Source: Burkholderiaceae bacterium
Lineage (GTDB): Bacteria > Pseudomonadota > Gammaproteobacteria > Burkholderiales > Burkholderiaceae_C
Reading direction: 5' to 3'
Assembly: GCA_029864165.1 (NCBI GenBank)
Contig: JAOTTZ010000159.1
Coordinates: 1 to 5,204, forward strand
DNA length: 5,204 nt
Shown here: piece by piece, positions 1-5,182 of the stretch
Numbering within the stretch: the stretch's first letter is position 1
Layout: the number at the start of each line of letters is the position of its first letter
Position numbers and translations under genes: made by a program
Notes under the pieces: generated by a model
What the model saw: only the letters and a program-made list of their open reading frames with translations
Databases searched by the model: none
What the model was told of the DNA's origin: nothing

Positions 1-1482
1 CTGCGCCAAAGGCGCCGTGCCGCCCTCCAGGGTGGCCATGCGCAGCATGGCACGCACCGCTTGCGCAGTACCCGGTGTCAGCACCCGCACACCGGCTGGC
101 GCTGTCTCGCCAGCGTTGCCTTGCCGACTCGATCGTGCACGCTTCAGCAGTGAAGACGGAATCAACTCGCCGTCGCGCGCGAGCACCGTGTAGGCGCGAG
201 CAAGTTGAAACAAGCTTACCGACAGGCCGTAGCCGTAACTCATGGTCGCCTGCTCGATCGGGCGCCAACTGTGAGCCGGGCGCAAACGACCGCTGACCGC
301 ACCGGGGAAGGCAATGGCGGGACGCTGGCCAAAACCCAGCGCGCTGAACAACTCCCACATCTCGTGCGGCTGCATCTGCATAGCCAGCTTCACGATGCCC
401 ACGTTGCTGGATTTCTGAATCACCTCGGCAACCGTCAACGCACCGTGCGACTTCCCGTCGCGGATGGTTGCCCCGTCCACCGTGAGGTATCCCGGCGTGG
501 TCTGGATAACAGTGTTGGGGGTGACGCGGCCTGTCTCTAGGCTCAAGCCGACGATGAAAGGTTTCATCGTCGAGGCCGGCTCAAAGGTATCGGTGAGTGC
601 GAGATTGCGCAAACGCGATCCTCTGAGGTTGCGCCGGTCACTAGGCTGGTAACTGGGAAAGTTGACCAACGCCAGTACTTCGCCGGTCTGCACGTCGAGC
701 ACCACGACACTGCCAGCCTTGGCCTCGTGCTCGGCAACTGCTTCGCGCAAGCGCTGGTAGGCAAAAAACTGCACCTTGGAGTCGATCGAGAGTTCGACAT
801 CGTGCCCATCCGCAGCTGCCACGACCTCGCCGATTTCCTCCACCACGCTGCCAAGCCTGTCCCTGATGACTTGGCGTATTCCGTCGTGACCAGCCAAGTC
901 TTGCTGGAATGCCAACTCCACGCCTTCTTGCCCCCGGTCTTCGATGTTGGTGAAACCCACCACATGCGCGGCGGCTTCACCTTCGGGGTATTTGCGCTTG
1001 TATTCGCGCAACTCGTGTACACCCTTGAGCTTGAGCGCCTTGACACGCTGCGCCACTTGCTCGTCGACCTGCCTGCGCAACCACGCAAAGTTGACGTTAT
1101 CGCCAATCCGCGCTTCAAGCTCGGGTACCGAGTACCCCAATAGTTTGGCGAGTTGACGGCGCTGCTGCGGACTGGCGTCGAAGTCCTTTGGGATCACGCA
1201 CAGCGATGGCACCGGAATGCTGGCAGCAAGAATCACCCCGTTGCGGTCGGTGATACGGCCTCGGCTGGCCGGCAGATCCAAGGTTTTCGCGTAGCGGGCC
1301 TCGCCTTGCCGAAGATAAAACGACGCGTTGATGATTTGCACATAGAACGCTCTAACGAGCAACACGCCGAACGCTGCACCAAGCAACAATACCAGCAGCT
1401 TGGAGCGCCACGGTGGTGTTTTCGATGCCAGCAGTGGGCTCGTTGCGTAGGTCACGCGTGTTACACGTCCTGGGCGCTTCAT
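1..1482 (-). CDS. ftsI: FtsI / PBP3, septal peptidoglycan D,D-transpeptidase (3' end missing)
   Basis: Class B penicillin-binding protein that crosslinks septal peptidoglycan in the divisome, working with FtsW. The frame is open from the ATG at 1482 to the window edge, giving 494 residues without a stop. Seen: a short cytoplasmic N terminus, one membrane anchor at about residues 28-50, the class B dimerisation-domain motif RGRITDRNG (74-82), a GQEGVEL segment (184-190), then the transpeptidase domain. The catalytic serine is S304 in STMK (304-307) and the SxN motif is SSN (358-360), both close to the spacing in E. coli FtsI (Ser307). The KTG motif should lie just beyond the left edge, so the truncation is an artefact of the window. 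The start overlaps the ftsL stop as ATGA and has a GGAG Shine-Dalgarno 8 nt upstream. The residue before the active-site serine is Ala (EPASTMK), where Gly is usual. It is the fourth gene of the dcw operon; murE would be expected next. Confidence 0.97.
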   Translation of the reverse strand, partial: MKRPGRVTRVTYATSPLLASKTPPWRSKLLVLLLGAAFGVLLVRAFYVQIINASFYLRQGEARYAKTLDLPASRGRITDRNGVILAASIPVPSLCVIPKDFDASPQQRRQLAKLLGYSVPELEARIGDNVNFAWLRRQVDEQVAQRVKALKLKGVHELREYKRKYPEGEAAAHVVGFTNIEDRGQEGVELAFQQDLAGHDGIRQVIRDRLGSVVEEIGEVVAAADGHDVELSIDSKVQFFAYQRLREAVAEHEAKAGSVVVLDVQTGEVLALVNFPSYQPSDRRNLRGSRLRNLALTDTFEPASTMKPFIVGLSLETGRVTPNTVIQTTPGYLTVDGATIRDGKSHGALTVAEVIQKSSNVGIVKLAMQMQPHEMWELFSALGFGQRPAIAFPGAVSGRLRPAHSWRPIEQATMSYGYGLSVSLFQLARAYTVLARDGELIPSSLLKRARSSRQGNAGETAPAGVRVLTPGTAQAVRAMLRMATLEGGTAPLAQ

Positions 1483-1778
1483 TGCGCGGACTCCGATGCG
1501 GTAGCAGCCGCCGACTTCGGGTAAGTGACGTAATGCGTGACCGCAACCGTGGCCGCGCGCATGTGGAGCCGGTCCCGCGCAAGCTTTTCAACTCGCAGCG
1601 GCGTCGCTTGCGATTGCATCTCCGCGCTCAGCCGTTGCCGGTCAATTTCCAATTGACTGTGCAGTGAACGCGCCCGGTCGAGTTCGGCGAACAGCCGCCG
1701 CGCGTCGTACGCGACGCGCACCAGGTACAGACCGCTGACCAGCAACGCGAGCAACAGCACGAGGTTGATGCGTGTCAC
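1479..1778 (-). CDS. ftsL: Cell division protein FtsL
   Basis: Small bitopic membrane protein of the FtsQLB complex, which recruits and activates the septal synthase FtsWI. The 99-residue product has the classic layout: an almost absent cytoplasmic tail, one transmembrane segment at about residues 4-21 ([16 protein letters not shown]), then a periplasmic heptad-like helix at about 26-57 with regularly spaced Leu and Ile (LFAEL, LHSQLEI, RLSAEM) that would form the coiled coil with FtsB. Length and position between rsmH and ftsI are typical. FtsL diverges strongly in sequence, so the call rests on topology and synteny. The start codon is GTG (1778-1776), overlapping the rsmH TGA as GTGA; a GGGG run at 1789-1786 sits 7 nt upstream and may serve as Shine-Dalgarno. 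The GTG start and the overlap point to low, coupled expression. Confidence 0.93.
   Translation of the reverse strand: MTRINLVLLLALLVSGLYLVRVAYDARRLFAELDRARSLHSQLEIDRQRLSAEMQSQATPLRVEKLARDRLHMRAATVAVTHYVTYPKSAAATASESAQ
1491..1494 (-). promoter_or_regulatory. ftsI ribosome binding site
   Basis: GGAG lies inside the end of ftsL, 8 nt before the ATG at 1482. It supports that ATG as the ftsI start and shows that ftsI can recruit ribosomes while being coupled to ftsL translation through the ATGA overlap. Confidence 0.7.
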
Positions 1779-2764
1779 GCCGCCACCCCGTCGAGCGCCA
1801 CATTCGTGCGTTCAGCCACCCGCATGATGGCCGAGCGCGAACGCGGATTGGCGTGTGTCTCGGCTGGGCTTGGTTTCACGCGCGCTATAGCGCGCAACCG
1901 CATCGCTCTGGGGCTGGCAAACGGGACGCGGCGGTCAAACACGTCCTTGCTGTGCTGGCCGATAAAGGTTTTTACGATCCGGTCCTCTAGCGAATGAAAA
2001 CTGATCACCACCAACCGGCCGCCCGGAGCCAGCAACATAAGCGCTGCGTTCAACCCTTGTTCGATTTCCTCAAGCTCGGCGTTGACGAAAATCCGAAGAG
2101 CTTGAAATGTGCGCGTCGCAGGGTCCTGGCCCGGCTCGCGGGTTTTGACTGCACCCGCCACGACTTGGGAAAGCTCCCGCGTGGTTCGAACAGCGAGCCC
2201 GCGCTCGCGGCGAGCAACAAGCGCCTTTGCAATCTGTGCAGCAAACCGTTCTTCCCCATAGTCACGTATCACCTTTGCAATCTGGCGCTCATCGGCGCGG
2301 TCAAGAAAATCCGCCGCTGTTTCGCCGCGGGTCGTGTCCATACGCATGTCAAGCGGACCCTCGCCGCGAAAGCTAAATCCTCGCGCAGGGTTATCGATCT
2401 GTGGGCTGGCCACGCCGAGGTCTAGCAATACGCCCTGCACCCGCGCCACGCCAAGCGCAGTCAGTCGTTCGGCCATCAGCGCAAAGCGTTCGTGGCAGAT
2501 CGAAAAACGGGGGTCGTCGATCCGCGTGCTTCCCTCCCCCGCCGCAGTCACCGCCTCTGGGTCGCGGTCGAAAGCCACCAGCTTGCCCTTGGGTGACAAG
2601 CTTTCAAGCACACGGCGAGAGTGGCCGCCGCGGCCGAAGGTGCCGTCGACGTATATCCCGTCCGGGTCTATCACCAGGGCGCTGACGGCCTCGACCAGCA
2701 ACACGGTGGTATGGCGCCACCCGGCGCCAGGGTCGCTATGGGGCAACGAGCCGCGCGCGTGCAT
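1775..2764 (-). CDS. rsmH: 16S rRNA (cytosine(1402)-N(4))-methyltransferase RsmH (MraW)
   Basis: SAM-dependent methyltransferase that N4-methylates C1402 of 16S rRNA in the decoding centre of the 30S subunit. Starting at the ATG at 2764 the protein has 329 residues, near the family norm (E. coli 313). Motifs seen: [10 protein letters not shown] (18-27), the SAM-binding [10 protein letters not shown] (40-49), AFDRDPEAV (64-72), [12 protein letters not shown] (113-124), GPLDMRMD (136-143), [18 protein letters not shown] (214-231) and [12 protein letters not shown] (254-265), all hallmarks of the RsmH family. The N-terminal motif reads LLVEAV where LLDEAV is usual. An upstream in-frame start at 2848 would lie 85 bp inside mraZ and adds 28 residues unlike the family; I reject it. 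The chosen ATG shares one base with the mraZ stop (TAATG), and the end overlaps ftsL by 4 bp. Confidence 0.97.
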   Translation of the reverse strand: MHARGSLPHSDPGAGWRHTTVLLVEAVSALVIDPDGIYVDGTFGRGGHSRRVLESLSPKGKLVAFDRDPEAVTAAGEGSTRIDDPRFSICHERFALMAERLTALGVARVQGVLLDLGVASPQIDNPARGFSFRGEGPLDMRMDTTRGETAADFLDRADERQIAKVIRDYGEERFAAQIAKALVARRERGLAVRTTRELSQVVAGAVKTREPGQDPATRTFQALRIFVNAELEEIEQGLNAALMLLAPGGRLVVISFHSLEDRIVKTFIGQHSKDVFDRRVPFASPRAMRLRAIARVKPSPAETHANPRSRSAIMRVAERTNVALDGVAA

Positions 2765-3192
2765 TAGAAGCTGAAGTCCTTGAGCGCGTCGGGCATTTCT
2801 GACTTCATCACCTGTGCCTCGTGCTTGCCGTAGGCCGCCGCATCCCACAACTCGAAGTGGCTACCCATGCCGAGCAGCATCACGTCCTTGCCGAGCTTGG
2901 CCGCAGAGCGCAACTCGGGTGAGACCAGCACGCGTGAAGTAGCGTCGAGTTCGACATCCATGGCGTTGCCGAGAAAGATCCGCTTCCAGCCGCTGGCCGA
3001 CATCGGCAAGGCAGCGACGCGATCGCGAAAATTTTTCCAGGCCGGGCGGGGAAACACCATCAAACATCCTTGCGGGTGCTTGGTCAGCGTCAATTGACCC
3101 GCGGCAGTGGCTTGCAGCACATCGCGATGCCGTGCAGGCATGGCGATGCGCCCCTTGCCATCCAGTGTCAGCGCCGAGGCGCCCTGAAACAT
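2764..3192 (-). CDS. mraZ: Transcriptional regulator MraZ
   Basis: DNA-binding regulator of the dcw operon with two AbrB/SpoVT-like swapped-hairpin repeats; the family forms ring-shaped oligomers and binds repeated boxes in its own promoter. From the ATG at 3192 the protein is 142 residues, the usual length. It opens [15 protein letters not shown] and shows the DxxxR signature in both halves: DGKGR (11-15) and DATSR (83-87). Other conserved stretches are [11 protein letters not shown] (38-48), [13 protein letters not shown] (71-83), SPELR (91-95) and [12 protein letters not shown] (106-117). The set strongly resembles Burkholderiales MraZ. An in-frame GTG at 3204 is an alternative start better placed for the GGAGG at 3213-3209. 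It is the first gene of the operon and probably represses it through the boxes at 3218-3245; the repressive role is known from E. coli and inferred here. Confidence 0.96.
   Translation of the reverse strand: MFQGASALTLDGKGRIAMPARHRDVLQATAAGQLTLTKHPQGCLMVFPRPAWKNFRDRVAALPMSASGWKRIFLGNAMDVELDATSRVLVSPELRSAAKLGKDVMLLGMGSHFELWDAAAYGKHEAQVMKSEMPDALKDFSF
2777..2781 (-). promoter_or_regulatory. rsmH ribosome binding site
   Basis: AAGGA within the last codons of mraZ, 12 nt before the ATG at 2764. The spacing is long, so restart of ribosomes finishing mraZ at the TAATG junction probably contributes. The site favours 2764 over the upstream candidate start at 2848. Confidence 0.5.
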
Positions 3193-3208
3193 GAAATCTG
3201 CCACAACG

Positions 3209-3213
3209 CCTCC
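3209..3213 (-). promoter_or_regulatory. mraZ Shine-Dalgarno (spacing leaves start ambiguous)
   Basis: GGAGG is the only strong Shine-Dalgarno core in the mraZ leader. It lies 16 nt before the family-consistent ATG at 3192 but only 4 nt before an in-frame GTG at 3204. Neither spacing is ideal, so the start is chosen by homology rather than by this site. Confidence 0.55.
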
Positions 3214-3217
3214 GCCG

Positions 3218-3245
3218 CCACAAACTACCACAAAAGTGCACTTTT
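3218..3245 (-). promoter_or_regulatory. MraZ operator: three GTG boxes at 10-bp spacing
   Basis: On the minus strand three decamers follow each other: AAAAGTGCAC, TTTTGTGGTA and GTTTGTGGCG. GTG falls at the same place in each; the GTGC/GTGG cores begin at 3241, 3231 and 3221. MraZ operators in E. coli (TGGG-type) and mollicutes (AAAGTG-type) are likewise GTG/TGG boxes repeated every 10 bp between promoter and start codon. Position here fits: just downstream of the -10 element, before the Shine-Dalgarno. Assignment to MraZ is by this analogy. The first box is the most divergent (GTGC). Confidence 0.7.
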
Positions 3246-3249
3246 CGGC

Positions 3250-3278
3250 ACTCTAGCGCATACTTGATCAGGGGTCAA
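3250..3278 (-). promoter_or_regulatory. dcw operon promoter upstream of mraZ (sigma-70 type)
   Basis: Minus strand: -35 TTGACC (3278-3273), a 17-bp spacer, and -10 TAGAGT (3255-3250). The -35 matches the consensus at five of six positions and the spacer is optimal. Transcription should start near 3243, giving a leader of about 50 nt that contains the MraZ boxes. Upstream of the -35 is an AT-rich stretch with a run of T on the minus strand (around 3290-3297), which could act as an UP element. Confidence 0.72.
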
Positions 3279-3286
3279 CGGAAAGT

Positions 3287-3472
3287 GTGAAAAAATTCAA
3301 CCAAATCAAATACTTAACCGATACTCGTGATGTCGAGTCGGAAAAAAATCACCGTGAATATAAAGACTTGCACGAAGTTGTGAAAGTATTGGGTGAGATG
3401 TTGATGAAGCCGAAGCTGTTGCTGACGCGGGCCGAGGTGAGCGGTAGCGGCGGCACGCTGCGCTTGCGCTGA
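3287..3472 (+). CDS. Possible small hypothetical protein (61 codons)
   Basis: A GTG-initiated frame that would encode a 61-residue, charged, partly helical peptide beginning MKKFNQIKYL, with a central segment LHEVVKVLGEMLMKPKLLL that could be amphipathic. I recognise no family. Support is weak: there is no well-spaced Shine-Dalgarno (AGGGG at 3270-3274 is 12 nt away), the first half is AT-rich with AAA-heavy codons and the last third GC-rich, and the frame begins 9 bp beyond the -35 of the divergent dcw promoter. It ends 51 bp before dinB on the same strand. The AT-rich part may instead be promoter DNA (UP element) with no coding role. No transmembrane segment or signal peptide is visible. 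Confidence 0.3.
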   Translation: MKKFNQIKYLTDTRDVESEKNHREYKDLHEVVKVLGEMLMKPKLLLTRAEVSGSGGTLRLR

Positions 3473-3512
3473 CTCACCCCCGCACGAGCACATTGCGATG
3501 CAGGCTATCTCC

Positions 3513-3517
3513 GAGGT
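3513..3517 (+). promoter_or_regulatory. dinB ribosome binding site
   Basis: GAGGT ends 6 nt before the ATG at 3524. The spacing is ideal and fixes that ATG as the start, in agreement with the usual Pol IV N terminus (RLIAHLDMDAFYASVE). Confidence 0.75.
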
Positions 3518-3523
3518 CAAAAG

Positions 3524-4735
3524 ATGCCGCAGCGCCTGATCGCCCACCTCGACATGGACGCCTTCTATGCGTCGGTTGAGTTGTTGCGCTACCCGGACTT
3601 GCGTGGCCGGCCAGTGGTGATCGGCGGTGGGCGGGGCCATGCGCCGGTTGAGCAGGCTGACGGCACGCGGCGCTACGCGCTGTTGCGCCACTACGCTGGG
3701 CGAGGTGTCGTCACGACGGCGACGTACGAGGCGCGGGCCTTGGGTGTGCATTCCGGGCTCGGACTGATGAAGGCCGCCGCGCTCGCCCCCGACGCCGTGC
3801 TCTTACCAGCCGACTTTGACGAATACCGCAGGTATTCGCGCTTGTTCAAGGTTGCCGTTCGGACCGTTGCGCCCTTGGTCGAAGACCGCGGTATCGACGA
3901 GATCTACGTCGATCTGACCGAACTCCCCGGCGCGCAGGGTGACCGCGGACGCGCCGCTGGCCAAGCGCTGAAAGACGCGGTGTACGCGGCGACCGGCCTG
4001 AGCTGTTCGGTGGGTGTGACGCCGAACAAACTGTTGTCCAAGATCTGCTCCGAGCTTGACAAGCCCAATGGTTTGACACTGCTGAGCGAGACCGAGATTG
4101 CCAGCCGTATCTGGCCACTGGCGGCCAGCAGAATCAACGGCGTCGGCCCTAAAACCACGGCCAAGCTCGAAGCTTTGGGCATCAACAGCATCGGGGATCT
4201 CGCTGCTGCCAGCCGCGCCACGCTGTTGAGTGAGTTCGGCCAGAGCTACGGTACGTGGCTGCACGCGGCCGCTCATGGGCGTGACGAGCGGCCGATGGTG
4301 ACCCACCGCGAACCCAAGAGCATCAGTCGTGAAACCACTTTCGTGCGCGACCTGCACGCAGTGCGCGACAAATCTGCGCTGGGAAACATACTGACCGAGC
4401 TGTGCGTGCGCTTGGCCGACGACCTGGCGCGCAAGGGCTATGTCGGCAAGACCATCGGCGTCAAGCTACGCTTTGATGATTTCAAAGTCGTCACGCGCGA
4501 CCTCACGCTGCCAGAATACACGTCGGACGCGCGCGCGATACGACGCGCCGCCGGTCAGTGTTTGAAGCGCGTGGCGCTGACGCGCCGGCTGCGGCTGGTG
4601 GGGGTTCGAGCCGGGGCACTGGCCAAGGCCAAGGCCACTGACATGGCGAGCCATAGCGCAGCACCTCCCCTCGAGCGCGCCAAAAGGAGTGCCCAAAAGT
4701 CAACCGGTCCGAACACCCTGTCGCTTTTCGATTGA
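3524..4735 (+). CDS. dinB: DNA polymerase IV (Y-family translesion polymerase DinB)
   Basis: Error-prone polymerase that extends primers past lesions and stalled forks. The 403-residue product is longer than E. coli DinB (351). Seen: HLDMDAFYASVE (8-19) with catalytic D10 and probable steric-gate F14; DEIYVDLT (125-132) with catalytic D125 and E126; the palm segment SVGVTPNKLLSKICSELDKP (162-181); a helix-hairpin-helix thumb, INGVGPKTTAKLEALGI (204-220); a little-finger domain at about 260-365; and a basic, Ala-rich tail ending NTLSLFD. TLSLF (398-402) resembles the beta-clamp pentamer QL(S/D)LF with Thr for Gln. Part of the extra length is a loop at about 35-61 (GGRGHAPVEQ...HYAGRG) where E. 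coli DinB has only a few residues; I recall similar loops in Comamonadaceae. Divergent to the dcw operon. No LexA box of the CTG-N10-CAG type appears at 3473-3523, so SOS control is not shown. Confidence 0.96.
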   Translation: MPQRLIAHLDMDAFYASVELLRYPDLRGRPVVIGGGRGHAPVEQADGTRRYALLRHYAGRGVVTTATYEARALGVHSGLGLMKAAALAPDAVLLPADFDEYRRYSRLFKVAVRTVAPLVEDRGIDEIYVDLTELPGAQGDRGRAAGQALKDAVYAATGLSCSVGVTPNKLLSKICSELDKPNGLTLLSETEIASRIWPLAASRINGVGPKTTAKLEALGINSIGDLAAASRATLLSEFGQSYGTWLHAAAHGRDERPMVTHREPKSISRETTFVRDLHAVRDKSALGNILTELCVRLADDLARKGYVGKTIGVKLRFDDFKVVTRDLTLPEYTSDARAIRRAAGQCLKRVALTRRLRLVGVRAGALAKAKATDMASHSAAPPLERAKRSAQKSTGPNTLSLFD

Positions 4736-4851
4736 TGCGTCGCTGAGCACGCCTGAGTGGCACACGGCTTGGATCGGCCGGTTCGCAGATGTTGAACGAC
4801 CGGCACATCGCGCACCACGCGGTCGCGAAACTCGGCGGCAAACATCAACGC
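4736..4851 (+). other. Noncoding spacer after dinB
   Basis: I see no credible gene here on either strand. It contains an imperfect hairpin (GCCGGTTC around 4777-4784 against GAACGACCGGC at 4794-4804) that follows dinB by about 40 bp. Without a T-run this is not a convincing intrinsic terminator. Reading frames crossing this area mostly translate the downstream repeats. Confidence 0.5.
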
Positions 4852-4882
4852 GTACGATGGGTGGAGCGCGGCGATACCCATC
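4852..4882 (+). repeat. Solitary REP-like palindrome
   Basis: GTAC followed by a 27-bp imperfect palindrome with arms GATGGGT (4856-4862) and ACCCATC (4876-4882) around a core GGAGCGCGGCGAT. It differs by one base from the first unit of the array at 5073-5099 (GGAGCGCAGCGAT), so it belongs to the same family and orientation. GTAC replaces the GTAG that precedes the array units. Such elements form RNA or cruciform hairpins and are typically extragenic. Confidence 0.8.
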
Positions 4883-4937
4883 GCAGCCGGCCAAGCGTTT
4901 GGAGCGGTCAACGGCAGCGAGCGCCGGTTAATTGCAG

Positions 4938-5024
4938 GTTGATGGGTTTGGTTATTCAGCCCACCAACGATGGGTTTCGTTCCCCACCCACCAATGATGG
5001 GTTTCGTTCCTCAACCCATCCTAC
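4938..5024 (-). repeat. REP-like array, left arm (three units, minus orientation)
   Basis: Read on the minus strand it begins GTAG (5024-5021), then three units of 27-28 bp. Unit 1 has arms GATGGGTT (5020-5013) and AACCCATC (5003-4996), an 8-bp stem with a 9-nt loop. Units 2 and 3 begin TTGGTGGG and end ACCCATC. On the plus strand the tandem nature shows as two 24-bp copies, 4960-4983 and 4987-5010, differing at one base. The core here is GAACGAA-like instead of the GCGCAGCGAT of the right arm, so this is a diverged subtype, with the third unit most degenerate. Confidence 0.85.
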
Positions 5025-5068
5025 GGTCGCGCACGCCGAATTCAACCGTGCCGTACGTTGGGTGCAGC

Positions 5069-5166
5069 GTAGGATGGGTGGAGCGCAGCGATACCCATCA
5101 TTGGTGGGTGGAGCGTAGCGATACCCATCATTGGTGGGTGCAGCGCAGCGATACCCATCAACACCC
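5069..5166 (+). repeat. REP-like array, right arm (three 30-bp tandem units, plus orientation)
   Basis: GTAG (5069-5072) leads into three tandem 30-bp units, 5071-5100, 5101-5130 and 5131-5160. Each ends in the same 13 bases (AGCGATACCCATC plus A, allowing one more) and they differ at only a few positions: the first opens AGGATGGG and the others TTGGTGGG; the core reads GGAGCGCAGCG, GGAGCGTAGCG or GCAGCGCAGCG. Arms are GATGGGT/GGTGGGT and ACCCATC. After the last unit comes AACACCC. A GTAG tetranucleotide before an imperfect palindrome is the layout of classical REP sequences recognised by RAYT proteins. The near identity of the units suggests recent tandem expansion. Confidence 0.88.
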
Positions 5167-5182
5167 GATCTGGCACTTAACC

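Noticed and set aside
564..1118. Long open frames on both strands within the left 1.5 kb
   Set aside because: They are shadows of ftsI, whose continuous minus-strand frame carries all the expected motifs.
2765..2848. Upstream extension of rsmH starting at 2848
   Set aside because: It lies inside mraZ, adds 28 residues unlike any RsmH N terminus, and the TAATG start at 2764 fits family length and operon layout.
3296..3325. Plus-strand promoter TTCAAC-N18-GATACT for the small ORF or dinB
   Set aside because: Only three of six and four of six consensus matches in an AT-rich stretch; indistinguishable from chance.
3473..3523. LexA box upstream of dinB
   Set aside because: No CTG-N10-CAG arrangement or other convincing SOS palindrome is present in this stretch.
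4777..4804. Rho-independent terminator after dinB
   Set aside because: The hairpin is interrupted by a bulge and has no T-run after it.
4789..5118. Open frames across the repeat region, with WVERGDTH and MGGAQRYPS-type peptides
   Set aside because: The peptides are translations of the palindromic repeats; there is no start context or family resemblance.
4852..5166. CRISPR array
   Set aside because: Repeats are contiguous, palindromic and occur in both orientations, without unique spacers of constant length.
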